A DNA stretch of 64,000 nucleotides from Costus lasius (taxonomy: Eukaryota; Streptophyta; Magnoliopsida; Zingiberales; Costaceae): assembly GCA_027563935.2 (NCBI GenBank), contig CM050453.2:63472018-63536017 (forward strand). The letters are read 5' to 3'. Position 1 is the stretch's first letter. Every line of letters begins with the position of its first letter. Under the pieces are notes generated by a model. That model was not told the DNA's origin. It saw only the letters and a list, made by a program, of their open reading frames with translations, and searched no databases. A program made the position numbers and the translations under genes. This document shows, in pieces, positions 10,162 through 21,800 of this stretch.

Positions 10162-12699
10162 GTGGGACAGCATAAGGTGGACCTACGAGTTGGAAATGGG
10201 GCACGGGTTGCTGCTGTTGCTGTAGGGGAATATTACATCTCATTACCATCTGGACTTGTATTAAAATTAAACAATTGTTATTTTGTTCCTAGCATTACCA
10301 AGACTATTATCTCTATTCCTGCTCTTGTCAGGAAAGGATTTTCCTTTGAATGCAATATTTCAAAGTGTGTTATATCTTATGATAATATTGTTTATGCTTC
10401 TGGATCAATTAACAATGGGTTATTCATGTTGGACATGGAATGTTCTATACAAAATATTGATAATAAGAAAGCCAAGTATGCTGACGATAGCACCTTGCTA
10501 TGGCATAGTCGTTTAGGCCATATTAACAAGAAACGCATTAAGCGGTTGCATGACAATGGACTGCTGGGATCATTCTCCTATGAGGAGATTGATACATGCA
10601 AAGCTTGTTTAATGGGTAAAATGACGAAGTCTCCTTTTCTTAACAAAGGTCAAAGGGCTTCAGGTTTACTTGACCTTATACACAGTGATGTGTGTGGGCC
10701 ATTTAGTAAACATGCCAGAGGTGGCTATTCGTACTTCATTACCTTTACTGATGATTTCAGTAGATATGGTTATGTCTATCTGATGAGGTATAAGAGTGAA
10801 TCTTTTGACAAGTTCAAAGAATTCAAAAATGAAGTACAGAATCAGCTAGGCCGAAATATCAAGGCACTTCATTCTGATCGAGGTGGAGAATACTTGAGTC
10901 ATGCGTTTACTGACTATCTGAAGGAGTGTGGGATTATCTCACAGCTCACTCCGCCAGGAACACCGCAATGGAATGGTGTGTCCGAGAGGAGAAATAGAAC
11001 GTTACTTGATATGGTTCGTTCTATGATGAGTCAGGCTACTCTACCTTACTCCTTTTGGGGATTTGCACTGGAAACAGTTGCAAAGGTACTAAACCGAGTG
11101 CCATCCAAGGCAGTTTCAAAGACTCCATATGAATTATGGTATGGGAAACAGCCGAGCTTGACATTTATCAGGATCTGGGGTTGCGAGGCTTATGTCAAAA
11201 AGCTCGCCTCTGGGAAACTGGAGAGCAGATCTGAGAAATGTATCTTTGTCGGTTACCCTAAGGAAACTAAGGGTTATTATTTCTACGATCCCAAAGAGAA
11301 CAAGGTATTTGTTGCTCGGACGGCAATATTTCTTGAGAAGGAGTTTCTTCTGCAAGAAGCCAGTGGGAGAGAAATAAAGCTGGATGAGAATTCAGAGGAA
11401 GGACAAAGTAGTCAAGCACAGTTGGATGAGCCAGAGCCAGTGGAACAGGTTACTGAACAACCTGAGGCTCAAATATCACGGGAACCGCGTAGATCGGGAA
11501 GGATCCGTCGACAGCCTGAGCGCTATGACGGAGTCTACATCATTGACAATGATGAACCCCTCACTTATGCGGATGCGGTCAGTGGACCGGAGTCAGCTAG
11601 ATGGCTTGAAGCTATGCGAGCCGAGATGGACTCCATGTCAGATAACCAAGTCTGGGATTTGGTTGATCCGCCTCCGGGAGTAATCCCTATAGGCTGTAAA
11701 TGGATCTTCAAGAAGAAGATTGACATGGATGGTAACGTGGTTACCTATAAAGGCAGGCTAGTAGCGAAAGGTTTCAAACAAATCTACGGGATAGATTATG
11801 ATGAAACTTTCTCTCCTGTAGCCATGTTCAAGTCGATTCGGATTCTTTTCGCGATAGCTTCATATTATGATTATGAGATCTGGCAGATGGATGTGAAAAC
11901 GGCTTTCCTTAATGGAAAACTGGATGAGGATGTGTATATGACACAACCTGAAGGTTTCACGAATCCATCAGATCGTCATAAAATATGCAAGTTAAAGAAG
12001 TCCATTTATGGACTTAAGCAAGCATCTAGAAGCTGGAATATTCGTTTTGATGAATCAATCTCTGAGTTTGGTTTCATCAAGAATGAAGATGACCCGTGTG
12101 TATATAAGAGGTTTAGTGGGAGCGTGATTACTTTCCTAGTCCTCTACGTCGATGATATCTTGATCATTGGAAACGATATTCCTGAACTGCATGCTGTTAA
12201 GGCATGGTTAAGAAAATGTTTCCAGATGAAAGATCTAGGAGAAGCAGCCTATGTATTAGGTGTGAAGATCTACAGGGATAGATCTAAGAGGCTTCTCGGT
12301 CTGTGCCAGAGTACTTACATCGATAAAGTCCTGGAGAGATTCCATTTAGAGAATTCTAAACGTGGATATCTTCCAGTCAGACATGGTCTGAATCTTTCGA
12401 AGAGTCAGTGTCCACAAACACAGACTGAGAAAGATGAAATGGACAATACGCCTTATGCTTCGGCTATTGGGTCCATTATGTATGCGATGTTGTGTACTCG
12501 CCCAGACGTCACTTACGGGTTAAGCGTGACCAGTCGGTTCCAAAGTAATCCAGGTCAGGCGCACTGGATTGCGGTCAAGAACATTTTGAAATATCTGCGG
12601 AGGACCAAAGATATGTTCTTGATATATGGAGGTCAGGAAGAACTCAGTATTGAAGGATATACTGACGCTTCGTTCCAATCGGACCAGGATGATTTCTGA
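10162..12699 (+). pseudogene. pol: Copia-1 pol: protease rest, integrase, reverse transcriptase, RNase H start
   Basis: The same frame continues for 845 codons. The GAG-pre-integrase zinc module carries His codons 10504 and 10519 and Cys codons 10597 and 10606. The integrase core has Asp 10687, Asp 10876 and Glu 10984, giving DD35E spacing. A basic RRSGRIRRQPERY motif lies near 11490-11525. RT starts at QVWDLVDPP and has its catalytic YVDD at 12145-12156. RNase H begins at GYTDAS (Asp codon 12664-12666). The TGA at 12697-12699 cuts RNase H; a CGA or similar arginine codon is the likely ancestor, but no second copy in the window covers it. RT itself looks intact. Confidence 0.92.
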
Positions 12700-13128
12700 T
12701 CGCAATCAGGCTATGTTTTTAGCTTGAATGGAGGTGCAGTGGTGTGGAAAAGTTTCAAACAGTCTATCGTTGCTGATTCCACAACAGAAGCCGAGTATGT
12801 TGCAGCCTCAGAAGCATCTAAGGAGGCAGTGTGGATTCGCAAGTTCGTTCAGGAACTTGGTGTTGTTCCTTCGAGTGCAGATCCTTTGGTTATCTTCTGT
12901 GATAACACTGGAGCGATCGCACAAGCAAAGGAACCACGGTCGCACCAGAAGTCCAAGCACATACAGAGACGGTTTCACTTGATCCGGGAGATCATTGATC
13001 GTGGCGAGATCAAAATCTGCAAGGTTCATACAGATGACAATCTGGCAGACCCGCTTACCAAGCCTCTAGCGCAGCAGAAGCATGAGAAGCACTGTAATAA
13101 CATGGGTTTGAGATTTCTCAACCATTAG
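12700..13128 (+). pseudogene. pol: Copia-1 RNase H C-terminal part
   Basis: The frame is unchanged after the TGA. It supplies the remaining RNase H residues: Glu in TTEAEY (codon 12787-12789), Asp in CDNTGAI (12901-12903), and the HQKSKHIQ block. RNase H would remove the RNA strand from the RNA-DNA hybrid during reverse transcription. The polyprotein ends at 13128, 20 bp before the 3' LTR. Confidence 0.9.
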
Positions 13129-13135
13129 ATTAAGT

Positions 13136-13148
13136 GCAAGTGGGAGAT
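13136..13148 (+). promoter_or_regulatory. Copia-1 polypurine tract
   Basis: GCAAGTGGGAGAT directly abuts the 3' LTR. It primes plus-strand synthesis by family precedent. The reverse-strand copia has the same tract in complement at 34445-34457. Confidence 0.85.
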
Positions 13149-14836
13149 TGTTGGGGTATGCCCTTAAGGCTAATGTTTGAGGCCTTGGGATACTATCAGT
13201 ATCATGTATAAACTCTTATGTTTATAAAGGCAATGGTTGTTATTCAGGTTGTTACATTGTCTGCTGCAATAATTGTACTTCTGAATAATGTCTCAATGCT
13301 GTTCAGCTAGGCTGACATGCTATAAAGTCCTTAGTCGAGATATCTTGGTGAACATGAGACAGCCTTGATATGATTGAGACTAATATGTGTTCTAATCTTA
13401 TAGGATGCTTCGAGCATGGAATAAGATGTAGACTCATGGGTACATTAGATGTACTGGACAGACCCTACTAGGATATTCAATTGCTTGTCACAATGTGAAT
13501 AATCCTTGTTTTGCATCAAGTGGCACATGTCCTCTGACTTGAGATCACTTGTGTTTCTAAATGATGATTGTCATTGTTTTGAGGTAGTTCAATATCATTT
13601 GAAACATAATGATTATAGACTATCTTGGATAATGATCATGAGTCAGGTTAGGGCGCTAGTGATAGATATAGGATTGCCGTCTCCTTAATTGGAGTGTGAT
13701 GTTCTAATGGGGCCCCCCCTTAAATGAGATGATTGAGAAAGTGTATGGCCATACCCAGGTGACTATGTTCATCTGATCTAATCATGCTCATCATATTGGA
13801 GCTACAAGCTTGACACGCTTGTCCAATAAGAACATCCAGTGGCAAAGGAAACATGTATGCCTAGTGAGTTGATTCACACTTTGCTGTGGTTTGGGTGTAG
13901 TCTTGGAAGACTCTTTCCTCTATATCGGGAGACAGTGATGTGTTGCTAGATACCCCTCACTGATCGTGATAATGTAAGTTATCGTTACCGACATTTAAAG
14001 GAAACCCTCAGGGTCGCACAATTTGATGATATGGCTTACTTAAGTCAGATCGTGTGGACTGAATTGTTTTAGTTCAGTTTAAAGGGATTTAAACTCTGAT
14101 TGTAAGTGAGATCTGGTCTGATCATGTTTGATTGATTAGGGCTTGAGATCGGTAAGCTTCGATCGAGAGTGTTGATGCTAGATCGGTGAGATCAGAAGCA
14201 TCAGGAGATGAATGGTCAGATCTGGAGCCTTAGGGTTTAATTCGATCTGGACTAAATGCTTGGGCTGATTTGGTTTGGTCATTGAACCAAATACATTGAA
14301 CCGGCTCATGTGTGAGCGCATGGTTCATATGGGAGAAGGGATATGCATTTGGTTCACTTCAAGTGAACGCATAACGCATGTAATCAAGTAGTTGCTATTT
14401 TTGGAATTTCGTTTTTCCAAAATGGGAATGTCTCCACATTCGAATGCAATTCTTCTCGATTCTCATCTCTCGCCCCTTTGCTCTTGACGACTCACGGCTT
14501 GCGTTGTGAAGGTAGACGACAAGAGAGGATTCGGCCAAGCAAAGAGAAGATCTCATCCCTTCCATTCGACAAGGACCCTTGAAGCCTTGCTAGCACAAGG
14601 AACACAAGGAGTAGCCATCATCCTCTTGTGTGCGCCACCTTTGGAGGAGAGCCCCTTTCGCCCTCTTGCTTCCAAGGCACCATCCAAGCGATGGCTATGG
14701 TAAGATCACTTCTTGATCTTAGTAAAACTTAAGTTGATCATATGGTTATACCACATGCGATCTTATGAAGCCCTAGAAAATTTCTTGAATGCGCATGCTT
14801 TAGGGTTTCACCCCCCTCATGAAAGGGGTACTAACA
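13149..14836 (+). mobile_element. Copia-1 3' LTR
   Basis: The LTR is 1688 bp and near-identical to 5724-7412. It ends ACTAACA at 14836 and is followed by the target duplicate TTATG. Confidence 0.95.
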
Positions 14837-15941
14837 TTATGGTGGTCATGCCGGTGCTGAAAAGACTGCTTATAAAGTGTTACAATTAGGATTTTATTAG
14901 CCAACCATTTTTAAAGATTCTAGAAACTTTGTGTTATCTTGTGATAGATGTCAAAGAACGGGGAACATTAGTACAAGACATGAGATGCCACTGTCCAACA
15001 TTCTTGAAGTTGAAATATTTGATGTTTGGGGGATAGACTTTATGGGATCTTTCCCATCTTGAGGAGGTAACAAGTACATTATGGTAGCAGTTGACTATGT
15101 TTCAAAATGGGATTGAAGCTCTTGCTTCACCGACCAATGATTCAAGAGTTGTTGCTAAATTTTTTAAAAAGATCATATTTCCACGGTATGGGACCCCACG
15201 GGTAGTAATCAGTGATGGAGGCTCAAATTTCATAGAACACAAATTTTCAGCCTTACTTAGAAAATATGGAGTGAATCATAGAGTGACAACACCTTATCAT
15301 CCTCAAACAAGTGGACAAGTGGAGATATCAAACAGAGAAATCAAGGGAATTTTAGAGAAGACCATGTCACGCACTAGGAAAGATTGGGCATTCAAACTTG
15401 ATGATGCCTTGTGGGCATACCGGACTGCTTTCAAAACACCAATAGGTATGTCTCCATTTCAATTGATTTATGGAAAATCGTGTCATCTGCCTATGGAACT
15501 TGAACATAAAGCATACTGGGCAATCAAGATGCTGAATTTCGACTTAAAGAGTGCGGGGGAAAAAAGGAGATTACAATGGAATGAGCTTGATGAGATTAGA
15601 CTCTCTACATATGAGAATGCAAAAATTTACAAGGAGAGCACAAAAAGATGGCATGATCGACATATTTTCAGGATAGATTTCCAACCATGTGACTTTGTTC
15701 TTTTATTCAATTCTAGATTGAGACTTTTTCCTGGAAAACTTAAATCTCGATGGTTTGGGCCTTTTCAAGTAAAGAAAGCTTATCCTTACGGATCCGTGGA
15801 TATATGGAGTGAAGAAACAAGATAATTCAAGGTTAATGGTTAGAGACTTAAGCACTATTATCAAGAAGATCTAATTGAAGAAAAAGAGAGTTTTTATTTA
15901 GATGAACCACGATCAAATCTGAGTGTTAAAGGGTCAAGCTA
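14837..15941 (+). pseudogene. pol: Athila A integrase, remainder
   Basis: It resumes at GGHAGAEKT after the TSD. The zinc Cys pair (CDRCQ), the core Asp in GIDFMG (about 15036), Asp 15214 (ISDGGS) and Glu 15322 (GQVEISNRE) are all present with DD35E spacing. A C-terminal domain follows ([21 protein letters not shown], then [14 protein letters not shown]). Defects include TAG codons in the zinc module near 14898, a TGA in the FPSSGG block near 15061, an extra base near 15111, and TAA/TAG in the last 40 codons (from 15823). The core between 15112 and 15825 is open for 238 codons. It is clearly dead. Confidence 0.85.
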
Positions 15942-16721
15942 AAGACCTTTAAATTAGCGCTTCTTGGGAGGCAACCCAAGCGTTCTAACTTTAGTTCACT
16001 TCCTTTTATTTACTTTTATCTTGAGAAGAAACACGGAGAGGAGAAGAAAAAGAAAACTCGACACAAAAGGTTGATAAAATTTTGTAAGTATCCTCTTCCG
16101 TTCACCTTTTGGGTTTCATCATTGACTAATGTTTTTGTGTCTGCCACCACTATTTCATCTACAGGATAATATTTTGATTTAGATGATTGACTTGTGGCCT
16201 TGATCTACTTATGATATTATTTCTTTTTGACATGATGTGATGTTGAATATATTTTTCTTGAATATTATTCTTGATTGATGAATTGATTGATGATGATAAG
16301 TACTCAAATTCATGATTAGAGATATAGCCCTATCATGTTAAATTTATTTCTTCAATACATATTTGTCTATTGAAATATGACACTAATTGATGCATGAAAT
16401 TTTGGATAGATGAATTGTTTAAAGGATAAGATCTAAAGGTGAAACTACTCCTTTAAATAAAATGAGCATATGAGTATGATTTGTGAATTGAGATCAATTG
16501 ATCAACCTAGTAGATGTTTAGTCTATTCTTGTTATTTGTTGGGAAATAAGAATCCAAAATCCACAAAAATAGTGAGAAACTCCCCTACTTGGCACTGTGG
16601 GAAAGCACAATGGTACTGAAGGTCATGGGTTGAAGCAATCAATAGAAAAATTATGTATCTATGTGGGTACATGCCATGAGAGAGATCATTTCACATAAAC
16701 TCCGCTATCCTTGGTAAATTC
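15942..16721 (+). other. Athila A 3' untranslated region, left part
   Basis: No ORF of note is present and there is no env-like gene. The conserved Athila block GCGCTTCTTGGGAGGCAACC lies just after pol. A hairpin CACTGTG/CACAATG (16593-16612) is followed by a conserved ATGTATCTATGTGGGTACAT. The region is cut at 16721 by the chromovirus, with AATTC duplicated. Confidence 0.75.
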
Positions 16722-18339
16722 TGATGGAGGCAGTAGCCCTGCTCTGAGGAGATCTGGTCGAATCCGTAGGGTACCCAATCGATATGGGTTTCCTTAGGGT
16801 TCCATTTCTTGCATGGCATTTAGGGTAGTTTGCTTTTCAATAAAACATGCATCATGTAGACATTTATGGCAAGTCCACTTATAGTAGGTAGTGCATTGTA
16901 ATTCATGAACTTATGTATTCTTGCATCATAAGTAGTGCATATAGGCATTAGGATCATTTTGGCAGGTCAACCAGGAAAGGAGCAGCTCAAGTTCCAGCTC
17001 AAGGTCACTCAAGCTCCACTCATCAAGTTCAGCTCCAGAAAAAGAAAGAAGACTTCAAAGTCCAAGTTCACTTCAAGCCATGACATGACTCACTTGCCAT
17101 CCTTGTTGGGCGCATATTCAAGAGATCAAATCAGCCACCTCATCATGACATGCGCCAACCTCTACTCCAATCAAGAAATGCATTCAATTCCCTCATCCAT
17201 CAAGATCCACAATCAAAGGGAATCTCCATCAAGATCCACAATCAAAGGAGAGCAATTATGAAGGCATTTATGTTGAGTTGCCATCTCTTGTTGCCGCTCA
17301 AGCTCTCATGGAAAGGATTCGAAATTTGAAATCCTCATCCATGCGCCAACAAGCATTATGAAGACCCTCTCATCGCCCATTTAATGAAATGCCAAGAGAA
17401 GATCATCCATAGAAGGAAGCTCTTAAAGAGGATTTGCGCCCACCTCCTCATGAAGATTTTGAATTTCGAATTCCAACCATTTTTGTAGAAGGCGCAAGGA
17501 AGATAATTACTATCCTGCCCTAGCTTCAGCTCACCTATAAAAGCATGTCCATCCCCTTGTATTTTCGATTACCTCTTGATGAAATATATTGTCTATTAGT
17601 TGCCTAGGTTAAATACTTGTGTTAGTGATTGAAGTTCTTTAGCCGAGTTCTCCTCTTCCTCCTAGCTTTTCCACCGAGGCTCTAAGAAGTTCTTCCCTTG
17701 CTTGTGTGCGCCATCTCAAGAAGGACTTCCCTCACTTTCGGTTTGGAGCAAGAAGAAGATCCCCACTTGGCCTCAAGGAGCTTCCATCCCAATCGGCTAA
17801 GTTTCTTCCTCAACCTTTGCTTTAGATTTTAGAACTCTTCTCTACACTAAACCTTGTTTATTTACTTTGTAGCTTGCGCTTGGAGTGGGTAAAGAAGGGG
17901 CGCCTTCCCCTTCCTTCTCTTTCTCCCCCTCCTTCTCTTTAGTTGTTAGGATTAGCAAGGGAACTTGTGAGGCTTAACCTCACCCCTTGATCTGTTTTTG
18001 TATTAAAATCCGTGACCTGTACGGATCATCTGTGTTTGCTTGTAAGCTCCACCCTACACCTTCCATCAGAGTTGGACCGGTGAAGATCGGGAAGCACAGC
18101 CCTTCAATTCTCAAGGGCTGCACTGTAAGCTTATCTTCCAGCATTTACAGCTTTCTAGTGTAGTTTTGAATTCCTGTCTTTAGTGTAACTCGGGTTTTTC
18201 CTATATTTAAAATACAAAAAAAATTAGTTTCTTAATCTCGTTAGTATAATTGCGGTTTTCTCTTATTATTAAACTAGCTATAAAATAAGTTTTCAAAACT
18301 CGTTGTTTGAATGCTTTAGAACCCCCCCGTCCTACATCA
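16722..18339 (+). mobile_element. Chromovirus 5' LTR
   Basis: The LTR is 1618 bp. Its first 76 bp are the same bases that encode the pol C-terminus in the 3' copy. It contains two direct copies of a 24-bp motif starting at 17196 and 17225, and a TATA box at 17536. The 108-codon ORF at 16935 repeats in the 3' LTR and has no recognisable domain. Confidence 0.95.
17536..17543 (+). promoter_or_regulatory. TATA box of chromovirus LTR
   Basis: TATAAAAG in a GC-mixed context (CACCTATAAAAGCATG) is a good plant TATA box. The 3' LTR copy is at 23810-23817. Transcription would start roughly 30 bp downstream. Confidence 0.6.
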
Positions 18340-18342
18340 GCT

Positions 18343-18354
18343 TGGTATCAGAGC
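18343..18354 (+). promoter_or_regulatory. Chromovirus primer-binding site (tRNA-iMet)
   Basis: TGGTATCAGAGC lies 3 bp after the 5' LTR and is complementary to initiator tRNA-Met. Confidence 0.95.
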
Positions 18355-18460
18355 TTAGGCTCTTAGTTTAGATTTTTAAGCCTCAAAAACTTATTTTCTA
18401 CCTCTAAGCGATCTTTGGAATACACTCTATTTTTCAAAATCTATATTTTTCAAAGCACCC

Positions 18461-18880
18461 ATGCAAACTCGGTCCAAAACCCAACAACAGGAGCAAGATC
18501 CCACCATGGATCGCACTGCTACTGATGAAAGGTTTGAGTTTTTAACTGAGCAAATAGGGAACCTTACCCGAAGCCTTAACCAAATTACTACTGAATTTCA
18601 TGATTTTAGGGAGAGGTCTTCTCATCATGCTAGTCAGCCACCTAGCCCTCGTCATGTAGAAAACCAACAACCACCTGCGTGGAACGGGCATCAAACCCCA
18701 AACCGTGCAGGCACCCAACCCAATATAGGGAATGGACCCCCTGTTCAAACTCCACCTCAACCCAGATTCAGAGAGGATGATGTGCACCGCGCCATCAAAC
18801 TCAACCCTCCAACCTTCAATGGCTCTCTAGAACCCCGAGACTTCTTGGATTGGACAACCAAACTCGAACAATATTTCTAG
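18461..18880 (+). pseudogene. gag: Chromovirus gag N-terminus, ends in one TAG
   Basis: This is the N-terminal 139 codons of Gag: MQTRSKTQQQ, a short coiled stretch (FEFLTEQIGNLTRSLNQI), a proline-rich linker, then the start of the retrotransposon gag domain (LNPPTFNGSLEPRDFLDW). The ATG is the first after the PBS and matches the MxTRS-type starts of chromoviruses. The TAG at 18878-18880 is in frame with the next 1396 codons, so it is one nonsense change. A CAG codon is the likely ancestor, but no second copy in the window shows it. Confidence 0.85.
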
Positions 18881-21800
18881 TGGAGCATGATCCCTGAGCA
18901 CAGCAAGGTCCGACTTGCAAAGTGCCTTCTTGAGGGAAATGCTAGGTTGTATTGGACCAATGTAGAGAACAACCAACAAAGACTCAACCTACCTCCCATA
19001 GACACCTGGCTAGAAATGCGTCAACAACTTAAACTGAAATATGTCCCCTCATATTTTCAGAGTAAGTTATTTGACCAAGCCTCTAGCCTTACCCAAGGAG
19101 CCATGACCGTTGACCAATATACTGCTAGCTTTGAGGAATTCCTCCTTAGGGGAAACCCTGGAGAAAACCCTCTATTCACCCTTAGCAGGTATAAAAATGG
19201 TCTCCGATCTGAAATCAGAAAGGGCCTTACCTATTACCAGATAGACTCCATAGAGGTTGCCCATCTTAGAGCCAAAGAAATTGAGCAAGAACTTAAGGTT
19301 GCCTTTAGGAGAGAGTTTAGTGCCTCTAGACCAAGTCCTAGGCCAACCCAACCTCAAAGCTCTAGCACTCCTAAACCCCAATCCTCTAGTTATCCAGAAC
19401 CATCTAGGGTCAAATGCCATGGTTGTCAAAAGTATGGACACTACATGAAAGACTGTCCTAAACGAGTCTTATACTTAGGAGAAGAAACCCAAACCCCTAG
19501 ACTAGAAGATATTAATGACCCAGACTCTGGCTGCCAAGTACTAGAAGACACTGAATATGACAGTAGTGAGGAACCTGCCCAAAACACCTTAGGAGTTGTT
19601 AGGTGTACCCTGATCAAACCCTCACCCACGGATGATTGGCGAAGAACTAGTATCTTCCATACATACACGAAATGCAATGGAAACATGTGCAAAGTAGTGA
19701 TAGATGGGGGTAGTAGTCTCAACGCTGTCTCCCACTCTGCAGTCACCAAGTTTAAGCTTAAGATAGAAGCTCACCCAACCCCTTATAACATCTCTTGGGT
19801 CAACCAGTCTAGTGTGCCTGTAACCCATAGGAGTCTAGTGCCCTTGCAGTTTGGTACCTATGAAGGACAAATTTGGTGTGACGTCATCACTATGGATGTC
19901 GCTCAAGTCCTTCTAGGCAGACCATGGCTATATGACATGGATGTGGTCCACTACGGTCGGACTAACACCTATGTCTTTAGTCATTCAGGTCAAAAGATCA
20001 AACTGAAACCATCCATGCCAAGAGAACTTAAGGCCTCAACCAATAAGGGAAAAATAGAAGAAACCAAGCAACCAACCCTTCAACTCATGAGACCTAAAGA
20101 CTATAGGCCCGATCAACCTTTATTTACCTTAGTCCTCAAGGAAGTTAACCAAGAAGAAGAAAGTAAGCCACCCCCTGAAGTAGAAGCCCTCTTAGAACAT
20201 TATAGTGAGCTTACTCCTGAAGAGTTACCCACAGGACTCCCACCCCTTAGGGACATCCAACATGCTATAGACCTTGTCCCAGGTTCAACCTTACCCAATC
20301 TACCCCACTATAGGATGAACCCCACCGAGCACCAAGAACTTAAGAGGCAAATAGAAGACCTATTAGAGAAAGGGCACATCAGAGAAAGCCTTAGCCCATG
20401 CGCCGTGCCTGCTCTCCTCACCCCTAAAAAGGATGGCAGTTGGCGCATGTGTATAGACTGTAGAGCCATAAACAAAATCACAGTCAAGTATAGGTTTCCT
20501 ATCCCTAGACTTGATGACATGTTAGACATGTTAGTAGGCTCTAAGTGGTTTAGCAAGTTGGACTTAAGAAGTGGATACCACCAGGTCAGGATAAGGCTAG
20601 GTGATGAATGGAAGACAGCCTTCAAGACCAAGGATGGTCTCTATGAATGGTTAGTCATGCCTTTTGGCTTGACTAATGCCCCTTCCACATTCATGAGACT
20701 CATGACTCAAGTCTTGAAGCCTTTCATTGGAAAATTCCTGGTAGTCTACTTTGATGATATCCTCATCTATAGTAAGACTAAAGAGGAGCACCTAGAGCAC
20801 CTTAGGAAGACCCTTGACCTTCTTAAGGAAGAACAACTTTACATCAACCTCAAGAAGTGTTCCTTTTTGTCCCATAGTGTGATCTTCTTAGGGTTCATAG
20901 TGTCTGAGGAAGGTCTTCAAACTGACCCATCCAAGATCCAAGCCATCATAGACTGGCCCGAACCTAAGACCATCACTGAAGTCAGAAGCTTCCATGGTCT
21001 AGCCACCTTTTATAGGAGATTCATAAGAAATTTCAGCTCTATAGTGGCACCTATCACCAGTTGCCTGAAACAAGGTGAATTCTCCTGGACAAAGTCTGCT
21101 AGCAAAGCCTTCCAAGAGCTTAAGGATAAGATGACCACTGCCCCGGTCCTTAGGCTTCCTGACTTCAATAAGGTCTTTGAGGTAGATTGTGACGCCTCTG
21201 GAGTTGGCATAGGGGGAACCCTAAGCAAAGAAGGCCATCCCATAGCCTTCTTCAGTGAAAAACTCAACGAGGCAAAGCAAAAATACTCTACCTATGACAA
21301 AGAGTTTTATGCTGTAGTTCAGGCCCTAAGGTATTGGAGACATTACCTCATCCATAGGGAGTTTACCCTTAACAGTGACCACCAGGCCCTCTCCTACCTA
21401 AGTGCTCAGAAAAAGCTAAACTCAAGGCATGCTAAGTGGGTCGAGTACTTGCAACAATATACTTTTGTGCTTAGACATAAATCAGGATCTGAGAATAAAG
21501 TAGCAGATGCCCTTAGTAGAGTAACTTTACTTTTGAATAAAATGCATGTTGAAGTTACTTGCTTTGAATCCATGAAAAATGCTTATTTTGAATGTCCTGA
21601 TTTTTCTACCTTATATGCTGACCTTAGTCAAGACCCTTTAAGTCACCCCCTCTACACCCTTAGGGATGGGTATCTCTTTCTTGGACCAACCCTTTGTGTG
21701 CCGAAGACTTCCATCCGAGAATTCCTTGTTTGGGAATTGCACGGAGGCGGGTCTGCCGGGCACCACGGTCGAGATAAGACCCAAGCCCTTGTAAAGGAAC

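Larger units (their letters stand above)
5724..14836 (+). mobile_element. Copia-1: near-intact Ty1/copia (Angela/Tork-type) retrotransposon, 9113 bp
   Basis: Both ends are exact. LTRs start TGTTGGGG and end ACTAACA, and TTATG flanks the element at 5719-5723 and 14837-14841. Athila B at about 40231 shows the uninterrupted target (CTCTTATGGTGGTCATG). By eye the LTRs differ by about seven substitutions and one 1-bp indel over 1.69 kb, so insertion is recent. The domain order gag-PR-IN-RT-RNaseH is that of copia. The tRNA-iMet PBS, long LTRs and long leader fit the Angela group of the Tork lineage. Two in-frame stops interrupt an otherwise open 1.29-kilocodon polyprotein. Confidence 0.95.

Noticed and set aside
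15942..16721. env-like third ORF of Athila
   Set aside because: I looked in the 3' regions of A (15942-16721, 24619-25067), B (40705-41971) and C (54099-55629). No long frame or transmembrane-rich protein was found.
16935..17261. 108-codon ORF present twice (also 23209-23535)
   Set aside because: The two copies are simply the same position in the two chromovirus LTRs, with no domain or start context.
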